From Sinisalibacter aestuarii (lineage in GTDB: Bacteria > Pseudomonadota > Alphaproteobacteria > Rhodobacterales > Rhodobacteraceae), in assembly GCF_027923545.1 (NCBI RefSeq), contig NZ_BROH01000013.1, positions 1 through 64,000 on the forward strand: 64,000 bases of DNA. Direction: 5' to 3'. The notes beneath the pieces were generated by a model, which saw only the letters and a program-made list of their open reading frames with translations, did not search any database and was not told the origin of the DNA. This document shows positions 44,739 through 53,214 of the stretch, in pieces (within the stretch, counting starts at the first letter, position 1; each line of letters starts with the position of its first letter). A program made the position numbers and the translations under genes.

Positions 44739-46121
44739 CTAGGGCTGCCGCTCGGCGATACCCGCCAGCGCGATGGCGCGGAACATCGGATCTTCGATCG
44801 CCAGCGCGGTTTCCACCGCCTGCGTGGTCTCGCCCAGATCCGCCTCGGTCAGAACGACCTGCACGATAAGATCCTCCATATCGCGCCGGCTGGCGCCGGA
44901 GCGGATCATCTCAAGCGCCGCCTCCGCCTCGCCGGCTCGGGTGAGCATGGCGGCGATATCGGCCATCGTGTTGAACCGGTCTTTCGCATCCGTCAGTTGC
45001 GACAGCACCGTCATCGCTTCGTCCAATCGACCGTTTTGCGCAATTTCGCGGGATATCGCCGCCTGCGCACGCACCCGATCCTGCACCACGTCGATTTTGC
45101 GAACGGTATCGAGGCTGGCCTCGAAATCGCCCGCCCGCGCCTGTTGCGCGGCCACGGCCACCAGCGCGGCGCCGTCGCCATAGGCGCGCTGGATGTCCTG
45201 CGCCAGAGCCAGCGCGCCCGCGGCATCGCCCGTCATCGCGAGGCCGGCGGCGATGGCGGTCACCGCCTCCTGATCGCCATAGGCCGCCTCGATCCGCCCG
45301 GCAGTAGCGCGCGCGCCGTCAATGTCGCCGGTTTCGGCCTGAACCACCGCAACCTGCGCCATCGCCCGCGACCGGCCACCCTGATCGGGGATGGACTTGG
45401 CCGTTTTCAGCGCCCCGACGATATCGCCACCGCGGGCCTGAACCACGGCGATGTTCACCAGCGCCTCGTAAAACCAGAAATGGTCGAACTCCCCGGAGCG
45501 CGAGACCAGCCCGCTGGCGATCTTGAAACGGGGCTGATCGGAGCTAAACCAGTAATCGGTGGCAATCCGGCTCGCGGCGCGGATCGCGCCCGCGATATCG
45601 CCGGAACGGGCCACCGATGTGGCGATCGCCGCCTGCGCCTCGGAGCGGCGGTAGGGATTGTCGATGGCAACCACCGTCTCGAAGGCCGCATCGACCTCGC
45701 CCACGGCGGCCTGTTCGACGGCCAGATTCTCCAGCGCCTGCACCCGGGCCGAGCGGTTGCGCGCATCGAGCATGGCGAAGGCGATCTCGTAGGCGGCGTC
45801 AAAATCGCCCGCACGCGCCGCCGCGCCGGAAATCTCACCCATCGCCTCGGCCAGCGTGGCCGCGTTGGCGATCCTGCCGGCCTCGTCCAGCGCCGGGCCA
45901 AGTTGCCCGAGCCTGGCCAGCGCCACGGCGATGGCAAAATGCGCCTCGTCGCGCAGGATCGGGCGGTCAATCTCATCGCTCGAATCGCGCGCCGCATCCA
46001 GCAGACAATCGCTGAGCGCGCCGGCGCAATCGAGCGGGCCCGACAAGGCCGGCGTGCCCGCGACGGAGCTGGCCAGAAGAGAGGCAAAAAAGGCAGATCG
46101 CAGGAGGGTCATCGCCAGCAC
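44739..46121 (-). CDS. Secreted helical-repeat (TPR-like) protein
   Basis: The 460-residue protein has a signal peptide (TLLRSAFFASLLASSVAG) and then about eleven degenerate helical hairpins of about 34-36 residues, each with an (A/R)-X-(A/G)-D-X-(A/D)-GA pattern such as GDIDGARATAGRIEAAYGDQ. This is a TPR- or Sel1-like solenoid for protein contacts. It has one cysteine pair (DCAGALSDC) near the start. It is convergent with the ApbE-like gene, ending 1 bp after it, and divergent from the second pentapeptide protein. Two starts (46121 and 46112) are possible. Confidence 0.75.
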   Translation of the reverse strand: MLAMTLLRSAFFASLLASSVAGTPALSGPLDCAGALSDCLLDAARDSSDEIDRPILRDEAHFAIAVALARLGQLGPALDEAGRIANAATLAEAMGEISGAAARAGDFDAAYEIAFAMLDARNRSARVQALENLAVEQAAVGEVDAAFETVVAIDNPYRRSEAQAAIATSVARSGDIAGAIRAASRIATDYWFSSDQPRFKIASGLVSRSGEFDHFWFYEALVNIAVVQARGGDIVGALKTAKSIPDQGGRSRAMAQVAVVQAETGDIDGARATAGRIEAAYGDQEAVTAIAAGLAMTGDAAGALALAQDIQRAYGDGAALVAVAAQQARAGDFEASLDTVRKIDVVQDRVRAQAAISREIAQNGRLDEAMTVLSQLTDAKDRFNTMADIAAMLTRAGEAEAALEMIRSGASRRDMEDLIVQVVLTEADLGETTQAVETALAIEDPMFRAIALAGIAERQP

Positions 46122-46290
46122 GAACCAGATCGGGAATGTCGCCCGAGCCTATCGCGAAACCTGCCGCCGACCAAGAGGCGCGCACCTCTGCCGGGCGCGG
46201 GCGTGGCAGATATCGGCTGTTGCCAAACATGGCCCGCACCGGCCACACTCAGGCTTGTCCGAGAATGCGACACCGAGAGGAGGCACCCCC

Positions 46291-46698
46291 GTGAAACGAG
46301 CGATGGCGATCCTGACCCTGGCCCTGGTTCCGACCGGCTCTCATGCCTGGGACGAGGCGGCGCTCGACCGGCTGCGCGAGACCAAGACCTGCGAATCCTG
46401 CGACCTGAGCGGCGCCGATCTGCGCTGGGCCAACGTCTATGAAGCCGAGCTGGCCGGGGCCGACAATCTGGTGAACGCCGTGCTGAACGGGGCAGATCTG
46501 TCCGGCGCCAATCTTTACGGCGCGAACCTGCAGGGCACCGCGCTGCGCGGGGCCAACCTGCAGGGGGCGGAGATGTCTTGGGCCAATCTGCGCAGCGCCG
46601 ATCTGAACGGCGCCGATGTCACCGATGCCAAATTCACCGGCGCGATCTTTTGCAAAACCACCATGCCGGATGGCAGCGTAAACGACGACAATTGCTGA
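46291..46698 (+). CDS. Second secreted pentapeptide-repeat protein
   Basis: The 135-residue protein begins at GTG 46291 (GAGAGGAGG upstream) with a signal peptide (VKRAMAILTLALVPTGSHA). It has CESC before about 13 pentapeptide repeats (SGADLRWANVYEAELAGADN onward) and ends FCKTTMPDGSVNDDNC. The cysteine pairs and C-terminal motif match the protein at 41.1 kb almost exactly, so the two are paralogues of different repeat number. Two copies bracketing the NosR-like/ApbE genes suggest a shared role. Confidence 0.85.
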   Translation: MKRAMAILTLALVPTGSHAWDEAALDRLRETKTCESCDLSGADLRWANVYEAELAGADNLVNAVLNGADLSGANLYGANLQGTALRGANLQGAEMSWANLRSADLNGADVTDAKFTGAIFCKTTMPDGSVNDDNC

Positions 46699-46706
46699 CC
46701 CGGCCA

Positions 46707-47470
46707 TCAGGCAGGTGCCGAATTTCTCCAGCACCATATCGAGCGGCGCAACGGTCTGGAAACTGTTCGGCTGACGGCGAAACAGGTTGCCAGGGTCACC
46801 TCGGCGCAATCGTCGAGCGGCAGCATCGCCTTCAGCCGCGCCAGCGCCGGGACGCCGGGCGGCGGCCGGAAATCGGGATGGAAACCGCACTTCGAGACGA
46901 GCATGATCGGAGCCTCGCCAAGCGCCATGCGCAGAGCAATATCCCCACTCAACTCAAACAGATGGAGCACGTGGCTATCGCGGATCGTGCTATCGAGCAA
47001 AAATCCGGGGCCTTCGAATTCGAGCACCCCGAGACTATCGATATTGATCTCGACAAGCACCTCCGCCTCGGACGGAATCGCCATCAACATCCGGGCGAGA
47101 AGGGAGATCTCCGGCAGGTCTGGGAATTCTGCACCGGCACGAGGGTTCGTCGGGCAATTCGATCAGCAGCAGGCCGAAGGCGGTCACCCGGAACGGGTGG
47201 ACGCCGACATCGCCCACCCCGGCATGTTCCCTGGCCGCGTCGTCGTGGAACAGATAGTCACCGCCGGCACCAGATATCCGGTCAGCTCGACAAGCGCCAG
47301 CGGCCCTTGCCGCCGTCTTTCACCCGCAGCGAGGCGATCTCGTTGCTGTCGCCGAACGTGTCACACACCACCACCTTTTCAATGCGCGTCAGGCTGCCCG
47401 CCGGGGCCTGAACCGGCAACGTCGTGGACAAACGAAAGCGTTTTCGCGTGCGGCGGGCAGATCGCACCGG
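46707..47470 (-). pseudogene. Decayed DUF6603-like gene
   Basis: On the minus strand, a protein-like sequence is spread over several frames. LVEINIDSLGVLEFEGPGF, then GFHPDFRPPPGVPALARL, and QTVAPLDMVLEKF in another frame resemble the repeating strands of DUF6603-type proteins. Further upstream, SLTRIEKVVVCDTFGDSN is in a third frame. Frameshifts and stops interrupt it, and no ribosome-binding site is seen. I read it as a broken remnant. Family assignment is from pattern memory and needs a profile search. Confidence 0.4.
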
Positions 47471-47502
47471 AGCCAGGTTGGGCGGCGATCAACGTTAAAG
47501 AA

Positions 47503-47533
47503 TTGTATCCGCAAGCATATCTTGCGTATACAA
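47503..47533. promoter_or_regulatory. TTGTAT...ATACAA inverted repeat, operator candidate A
   Basis: TTGTATCCGCAAG and CTTGCGTATACAA form arms of 13 bp with one mismatched position around a 5-bp spacer. It ends 9 bp before the ATG of the first hydratase gene, overlapping the expected promoter or leader. Related elements lie near 53140, 58729 and 61161. Confidence 0.7.
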
Positions 47534-47541
47534 TAATACCC

Positions 47542-47949
47542 ATGAGCAAATTTCTGATTCCCGATGGGCGCTACCTGCTGACCGCCGCGATGGACGACCG
47601 GGTGCGCCACATGGCCCGTGCCCCGGACCGGGCGGGGGAGCGGGCGCATCCGATCTTCGCCTTCGTCGCCGCGCTCGGCGGGCTGGGGCTGAAGATCGCC
47701 GATCTGTCGGCGGCGCTCGGCCTTGCCTTCGAGCGGGGGCCGGTGCTGGCCCGCTGCCGCCTGAGCTATGACGCGCCGCTCCTCGTCGACCGCAGCTATG
47801 ACGTGCGGGCCGAGATCGACGATTTGCAGCGCAAGCCCAGCCGGGTCTTCGGCGCGGCGGATCACCTGCACCTGTCGATCCGCCTCCGGGACGAACGCCC
47901 CTACAGCCGCGCCCGGCTGCATATCGTCTACCCGGCGGGCGAGGCATGA
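47542..47949 (+). CDS. MaoC-like hot-dog protein, first half of a split hydratase
   Basis: The 135-residue protein has a hot-dog-like N-terminal half-domain (FLIPDGRYLLTAAMDD then GERAHPIFAFVAALGGLGL). It has no obvious catalytic D-X4-H of its own. It overlaps the next gene by 4 bp. That gene carries the catalytic motif, so the pair probably forms a heterodimeric MaoC-type (R)-enoyl-CoA hydratase. It starts the operon 9 bp after the inverted repeat at 47503-47533. Confidence 0.65.
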   Translation: MSKFLIPDGRYLLTAAMDDRVRHMARAPDRAGERAHPIFAFVAALGGLGLKIADLSAALGLAFERGPVLARCRLSYDAPLLVDRSYDVRAEIDDLQRKPSRVFGAADHLHLSIRLRDERPYSRARLHIVYPAGEA

Positions 47950-48275
47950 CGCGGCTTTTCGAGGATATTTCCGGGCCGGACATGGCCGAATGGTGCGCGT
48001 TGCTCAACGACGACAACGCCATCCACCTGAGCCGCGACGCCGCCGAGGCCGCCGGCTTCGGCCCGCGCCGGGTCAATCCGGGGCCGGCCAACCTCGCCTA
48101 TCTCATGACGCTGGTCGGCGAAGATCTGGCCGAGGTCGATGCCCGTTTCACCGGCAATGTGTTCGAGGCGGACAACCTGACCGCCGAGGCGGAGCCGGAC
48201 GGCGACACGACCCGGGCCCGCCTGCTGCGCGGCGAGGATGTGCTCGTGGCCGCGATCTTCAAGGAGAAGCCATGA
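47946..48275 (+). CDS. MaoC-family dehydratase, catalytic half
   Basis: The 109-residue protein carries DDNAIHLSRDAAEAAGFG (about 21-38), the MaoC hydratase motif with the catalytic aspartate and histidine. It then has PANLAYLMTLVGEDL and a second beta strand. The normal domain is longer, and the missing half is in the gene before it. It probably hydrates an enoyl-CoA or dehydrates a hydroxyacyl-CoA in the pathway below. It overlaps the CoA ligase gene by 4 bp. Confidence 0.8.
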   Translation: MTRLFEDISGPDMAEWCALLNDDNAIHLSRDAAEAAGFGPRRVNPGPANLAYLMTLVGEDLAEVDARFTGNVFEADNLTAEAEPDGDTTRARLLRGEDVLVAAIFKEKP

Positions 48276-49753
48276 CCCCCTTCGGCGCCGCGCAAACCAC
48301 CGTCTACCCGCTCATCGCCATGCGCGCGCGGGTCACGCCCGATGCCCCTGCCATCGCCGATGCCCGGATGCAGCTCAGCTACGGCGCCCTGCTCGAACGG
48401 GTCGATGCCGTGGCGGCGGGCCTTGCCGCACGCGGGCTGGAACGCGGCGCGCGGATCGCGGTGATCTCGGAGAACCGGGGGGAATATACGATCCTGCAAC
48501 TCGCTGCCGCCAAGCTGGGGCTGATCACCGCCTGCCAGAACTGGCGGCTCGCCCCGGCCGAACTGGCCTATTGCGTCGGGCTGGTCGAGCCTGCGCTGAT
48601 CGCCGCGTCGGAGCGGTTCATCGACCTCGCCGCCGAACTGGCCGACGGCGTGCCGGTAGCGCCGCTCGACGGGCTGGCGGGCGCGGGTGAGACGCATTGC
48701 GCCGCCGAGCCGGAAGACGGGCTGTTCATCATCTACACCTCGGGCACCACCGGGCGGCCCAAGGCGGCGGTGATTTCGCACCGGGCGCAGATCGCGCGGA
48801 TGAGCGCGCTGCGCCTCGATCTCAACATCCGGCCCGGCGACGGCTACGTCTCCTGGGCGCCGATGTTTCATATCGGCGGGACGGAACACCTGGTGTCGAC
48901 CCTGATGTCCGGTGGGCCGGGGGTGATCGTCGACGGGTTCGACGCCGACGCGATCATCGACGCGCTGGAGGCGCACCCGATCGGCTGGCTGATGCTGGTG
49001 CCCGCCACGATCGAGCCGCTGATTGACCGGCTGAAGGAGCGGCGGCCAGCGATCAAGGGCGTGCGCGCCGTGGGCTGTATGGCCGATCTGGTGCCGCTTG
49101 CGGTGGTGGACGAGATCACCACCCTGCTCGATGCGCCCTATCTCAACTCCTTCGGCGCGACCGAAACCGGGATGCCGCCGCTCTCGGGCGATCTGATCGC
49201 ACCGGGCCATGCGCGCGACAGCCTTGCCAAGCGGCTGTCGATCCTCACCGAATTGCGGCTCGTCGGTGCGGACGGGCAGGACGTGGCCAATGGCGCGGCG
49301 GGCGAGGCCTGGATGCGCGGGCCGACGCTGTTTTCGGGCTACTGGGCCAACCCGGAGGTGAACGCGAAAGACTTTGCCGGCGGCTGGTTTCACATGGGCG
49401 ACATGTTTCGCCTCACCGCGCGGGGTTACGAATTTGCCGGGCGGTCAAAATACCTCATCAAGTCGGGCGGCGAAAACATCTACCCCGCCGAGATCGAGCG
49501 GGTGCTGCTCGCCGATCCGCGCGTGGCCGATGCCATCGTGGTGAAAAAGCCCGATCCGCACTGGGGCGAGGTGCCGATTGCCGTCATCGTCCGTCAGGAC
49601 GCGGCGCTGAGCGAGGACGAGGTGATGAATCTGTGCCGGGCCGGGCTTGCGGGCTACAAGCGGCCCAAAGGCGTGCTCTTCGTCGGCATGGAGGATCTGC
49701 CCCGCTCGGTGAGCGGCAAGATCATCCGCGAGGATGTCGAGGCGATGGTCTGA
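48272..49753 (+). CDS. Acyl-CoA synthetase (class I adenylate-forming)
   Basis: The 493-residue enzyme activates a carboxylic acid to an acyl-AMP and then an acyl-CoA. It shows the P-loop YTSGTTGRPKAAVISH (about 158-173), motif FHIGGTEH, NSFGATETGMPP (about 291), GWFHMGDMF (about 371), and the C-terminal lysine motif SVSGKIIRED. The order is that of acyl-CoA synthetases/4-coumarate ligases. It is the third gene of the split-hydratase operon. The acid is unknown. Confidence 0.92.
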   Translation: MTPFGAAQTTVYPLIAMRARVTPDAPAIADARMQLSYGALLERVDAVAAGLAARGLERGARIAVISENRGEYTILQLAAAKLGLITACQNWRLAPAELAYCVGLVEPALIAASERFIDLAAELADGVPVAPLDGLAGAGETHCAAEPEDGLFIIYTSGTTGRPKAAVISHRAQIARMSALRLDLNIRPGDGYVSWAPMFHIGGTEHLVSTLMSGGPGVIVDGFDADAIIDALEAHPIGWLMLVPATIEPLIDRLKERRPAIKGVRAVGCMADLVPLAVVDEITTLLDAPYLNSFGATETGMPPLSGDLIAPGHARDSLAKRLSILTELRLVGADGQDVANGAAGEAWMRGPTLFSGYWANPEVNAKDFAGGWFHMGDMFRLTARGYEFAGRSKYLIKSGGENIYPAEIERVLLADPRVADAIVVKKPDPHWGEVPIAVIVRQDAALSEDEVMNLCRAGLAGYKRPKGVLFVGMEDLPRSVSGKIIREDVEAMV

Positions 49754-49774
49754 GCCACCGCCCCGACGCGGCTT

Positions 49775-52003
49775 TTACTGTTTGAGCGTCGCGCGCATGG
49801 CGGCGCGGGTCTCGTCGCGGGCGGCCATGCGCAGCACTGCCGCACGCTCAAGATCGCGCATCTCGCCTTCGAGGATCGGGCGCGACGGATCGCCCGCCGC
49901 CCCGCCGGTGACGACCTGGGCCAGATCCTCGGCAATCGTCAGAACGCGCCCGTCAACCCGCCCCGCGGCGTGATGCGCGCGGGTGGCACTCAACGCCCCG
50001 GCCATGCCCGCGGGGCCAGCCACCGCCAGAAGCTCCTCGACCGGCGGCGTGTAATCCGTGGCCATCGCACGGGCGAGGCCGGTCGCCACGCCTTCCACGT
50101 CGTCGCCATGCATCACGATCTCGTCTTCGGCGCGCAGCAGGTGAGCCGCGCGCGCCTCCGCCGCCGAGCCGGTCATCGGGCCGGGCAGCAGCAGATCAAC
50201 GGTGCGCGCCGCCACCGCGGCAGGGCCAACGGCGCCGGTGGCCGGGTCAGACAGGCGGTGATACATCCGCGTCGTCCCGCCCCAGCCCGGCAGGATGCCC
50301 AGCCGGGTTTCGGGCAGGCCAAAGCGCGCCTCGGCATGGGCGACGACACGGTCGGCATGCAGCGTCACCTCGCAGCCGCCCCCGAGCGCGAGGCCACGCA
50401 CCGCCGCCACCACCGGCATCGGCGCGGTGCGCAGCGCGGCAAAGGCGGCCTGCCCGCGCGACAGGAAATGGTCGAGCGCCGCCGGGTCTTCGGCGAGTTC
50501 AAGAAAACTGGCAAGGTCGGCCCCGGCGGAAAAGGCCCTTGGGTTGCCGGGCGCAAGAACGAGCGCCGACAATTTGCCGCCCGCGAGTCCGATGGCATGT
50601 TCCAGCACGTCGAACACTTCGGGCGAGAACACGCCCATCTTGGTTTTGATGCGGAATACGCCGAGCCCGTCGCCCGCATCTTCCAGCACCGCCGCCGCGT
50701 TCTCGGCCAGCACCGGCGCGGCGGAGGCGCTACCGCCCTGTCCTTTGGGATAGAAGCCGCCGTCGCGCGCGGCCTTCGCCAGCAGCTCCGGCACCGGCTC
50801 GCCCGCCTCCGCCAGCCGTGTGGCGATGAACTCGGCCCCGACCCGGTCGGCCTGGCGGAACGGCCCCTCGCGCCAGCCGTAGCCAAGCGCCACGGCGGTG
50901 TCGATCGAGGGCAGATCATGGGCGATTTCATCCGCGACGCTCGCGGTATAGGTGACGAGGCGCGCGAGCACCGTCCAGGCGTAGTCGCCAAGCCTGCCGC
51001 CTGCCTCGATCAGTGCGCGCAGATCGCCCGGCTTGCCCTGCCGGTCGAGCGGACGATAGGTTTGGCTCGCCAGATCGAGCGCCTCACGGCTGCCATCCCC
51101 GGCCTTGCGGTAGAAGCCCGCGCCGGACTTGCGCCCCAGCCGCCCCGCCGCGTTCATCTGCTGCGACAGCGCGCTGGCGGCGAGATCGTAGGCTTGCAGC
51201 CCGTCCGCATCCGGCAGAGTTTCGGCAAGCCGGCCCCAGACCAGCGGGATCAGGTCGATCCCGATCAGATCGAGCAGGCCGAAAACGCCGGTGGCCGGCA
51301 CGCCGAAGGCGGAGATCACCGCATCGGCCTCTTCCACCGTGAGGCCCTGCCGCTCGGCCTCCAGCACCGCCATCGCGATCCAGTAGCAGCCGATCCGGTT
51401 GGCGATGAAGCCCGGCGTATCGCGGCAATCGACCACGGTCTTGCCCAGCACCTGCCGCCCGGCGCTGTGGGCGCGTGCCACGCTCTCCGGGTCCGATGCC
51501 GGGCCGGAGACGATTTCCAGAAGCTGCATGTGGCGCGGGGGGTTGAAGAAATGCGAGATCACGAAATCCCGGTCGAACCGCGCGCCCAGCCCCTCGACCA
51601 GCGCGGCGCGCAGGATCGTCGAGGTATTGGACGAGACGGTCGAGCCGTCCTTTCGCAGCGCTTCAAGCCGGGCGTAGAGATCGCGCTTGGCGCCGATATC
51701 CTCGATGATCGCCTCGACGATCCAATCGGCCTCGGCGACCCGGCCCAGGTGATCCTCGGTATTGCCCGCCCGCACCAGCGCCGCTGCCTCAGGCGACATG
51801 AAGCCGCCGGTCTTGAGCTGGCGCGCGATCCCGGCCTCAGCGGGGCCGTTGCGGCTGGCCTCGCCGGGAATGTCGATCAGATCGACCGGGATGCCGGCAT
51901 TGGCGAATTGCGCGGCAATGCCGCCGCCCATCGAGCCCGCGCCGATCACGGCGGCGCGCTGTACCCCGGCGTCGAGCGCCCCGAATGCCGCCTTGCCCAT
52001 CAT
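49775..52003 (-). CDS. FadN-type 3-hydroxyacyl-CoA dehydrogenase / enoyl-CoA hydratase
   Basis: The 742-residue enzyme combines a 3-hydroxyacyl-CoA dehydrogenase at the N-terminus (NAD motif VIGAGSMGGGIAAQFANAG at about 18-36; SSNTSTI and FFNPPRHM) with a crotonase domain at the C-terminus (about 420-600; ALGGGCEVTLHADRVVAH, FGLPETRLGILPGWGGT). This order is the reverse of FadB/FadJ and matches FadN-type proteins. The ATG at 52003 overlaps the thiolase stop (ATGA) and has GGAGG upstream. It would perform two steps of beta-oxidation. Confidence 0.92.
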   Translation of the reverse strand: MMGKAAFGALDAGVQRAAVIGAGSMGGGIAAQFANAGIPVDLIDIPGEASRNGPAEAGIARQLKTGGFMSPEAAALVRAGNTEDHLGRVAEADWIVEAIIEDIGAKRDLYARLEALRKDGSTVSSNTSTILRAALVEGLGARFDRDFVISHFFNPPRHMQLLEIVSGPASDPESVARAHSAGRQVLGKTVVDCRDTPGFIANRIGCYWIAMAVLEAERQGLTVEEADAVISAFGVPATGVFGLLDLIGIDLIPLVWGRLAETLPDADGLQAYDLAASALSQQMNAAGRLGRKSGAGFYRKAGDGSREALDLASQTYRPLDRQGKPGDLRALIEAGGRLGDYAWTVLARLVTYTASVADEIAHDLPSIDTAVALGYGWREGPFRQADRVGAEFIATRLAEAGEPVPELLAKAARDGGFYPKGQGGSASAAPVLAENAAAVLEDAGDGLGVFRIKTKMGVFSPEVFDVLEHAIGLAGGKLSALVLAPGNPRAFSAGADLASFLELAEDPAALDHFLSRGQAAFAALRTAPMPVVAAVRGLALGGGCEVTLHADRVVAHAEARFGLPETRLGILPGWGGTTRMYHRLSDPATGAVGPAAVAARTVDLLLPGPMTGSAAEARAAHLLRAEDEIVMHGDDVEGVATGLARAMATDYTPPVEELLAVAGPAGMAGALSATRAHHAAGRVDGRVLTIAEDLAQVVTGGAAGDPSRPILEGEMRDLERAAVLRMAARDETRAAMRATLKQ

Positions 52004-53136
52004 GCTGCCTCCAGAATCATGGCGATGCCCATGCCACCGCCGATGCACTGGGTGGCGAGGCCGTATTTACCACCCTCGCGCTGCAGCAGCGAGGCGGTTT
52101 TGCCGACGAGCCGCCCGCCGGTCCCGCCAAGCGGGTGGCCGAGCGCGATCGCGCCGCCATCGACATTGAGCGTCGCCGGGTCGATGTCCAGCTCGCGGCG
52201 GCAGGCTTCGGCCTGGCTGGCGAAGGCTTCGTTCATCTCGACGATGTCGATGTCGCTCATCTTCAGACCCGCCCGGGCCAGCGCCTTGCGGCTGCTTTCC
52301 ACCGGCCCCATGCCCATGATCCCCGGCGCGCAGCCCGACACGCCGAAGCCCGCGATCCGCGCAAGCGGGGTGAGGTTGTAGCGTTTCAGCGCCGCTTCGG
52401 AACAGATCAGCAGCGCCGTTGCGCCATCGGTCATCGGCGAGGAGGTGCCGGCGGTCACCGAGCCGCCTTCGAGGAAGGCCGGCTGGAGCGTGGCCAGCTT
52501 TTCGAGCGATGTATCGCGCGGGCAGCCGTCCTGATCGACCGTCCCGGCGGCGGTGTCCACCGGCGTGATCTCGGCGGCGAGGCGGCCATCGGCCTGAGCG
52601 GCAAGGGCCTTTTTCTGGCTGGCGAGCGCGAATTCCTCCTGCGTCTCGCGGTCGACGCCGTAATCGCGCGCCACACGTTCGGCGGTGAGGCCGACATTGA
52701 TGAAATCGCTCACCAGCTCCGACGACCATTCCGGCGGCGGCGCGATGTTGAAGCCCATCATCGGCACCCGCGTCATGCTCTCGGCGCCACCGGCGATGAA
52801 GGTGTCGCCCGCGCCCATCGCCAGCATCCCGGCGGCCATCTGGATCGCCTGGATCGACGAGCCGCACCAGCGGTTGACCGTCGCGCCCGGCACCGTGTCG
52901 GGCAGCCCGGCGAGCAGCCCGGTGACGCGGCCGATATTGAGGCCCTGCTCACCCTCGGGAAAGGCACAGCCCCAGACCACGTCTTCGATCTCGTGGCCCG
53001 GCACGCCGGTGCGGTCCAGAAGCCCGCGGATCGCCGTGGCGCCGAGGTGATCGGGCCGCACGCCCGCGAGCGCGCCCTTGCGGGCAAAGGTGAAGGGCGT
53101 GCGGGTATAGGCCGCGATATAGACGTCTGTGCTCAT
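52000..53136 (-). CDS. Acetyl-CoA acetyltransferase / thiolase
   Basis: The 378-residue thiolase removes acetyl- or another acyl-CoA at the end of beta-oxidation. It has the acylated cysteine in NRWCGSSIQAIQMAAG (about 85), MNEAFASQA (about 307), NVDGGAIALGHPLGGTGGR with the catalytic histidine, and GLATQCIGGGMG with the second cysteine. The start at 53136 gives MSTDVYIAAYTRTPF; an upstream extension of six residues is not needed. An inverted element at 53140-53171 lies directly before the start, and the stop overlaps the dehydrogenase. Confidence 0.93.
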   Translation of the reverse strand: MSTDVYIAAYTRTPFTFARKGALAGVRPDHLGATAIRGLLDRTGVPGHEIEDVVWGCAFPEGEQGLNIGRVTGLLAGLPDTVPGATVNRWCGSSIQAIQMAAGMLAMGAGDTFIAGGAESMTRVPMMGFNIAPPPEWSSELVSDFINVGLTAERVARDYGVDRETQEEFALASQKKALAAQADGRLAAEITPVDTAAGTVDQDGCPRDTSLEKLATLQPAFLEGGSVTAGTSSPMTDGATALLICSEAALKRYNLTPLARIAGFGVSGCAPGIMGMGPVESSRKALARAGLKMSDIDIVEMNEAFASQAEACRRELDIDPATLNVDGGAIALGHPLGGTGGRLVGKTASLLQREGGKYGLATQCIGGGMGIAMILEAA

Positions 53137-53139
53137 ATC

Positions 53140-53171
53140 TTGTATTCCGTGCATTGGTTATATGTATGCAA
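53140..53171. promoter_or_regulatory. TTGTAT...ATGCAA inverted element, operator candidate B
   Basis: TTGTATTCC at 53140-53148 and TATGCAA at 53165-53171 form a degenerate inverted repeat of the same 31-32-bp span as the elements at 47503 and 61161. It lies upstream of the leftward thiolase gene. Confidence 0.5.
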
Positions 53172-53214
53172 TTTATCCGGGCGCAGGCCGCCCTTGATGT
53201 GGTCGGTGCGCCGG

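Noticed and set aside
49775-52003. Calling the bifunctional dehydrogenase FadB or FadJ
   Set aside because: The dehydrogenase precedes the crotonase domain, opposite to FadB/FadJ.
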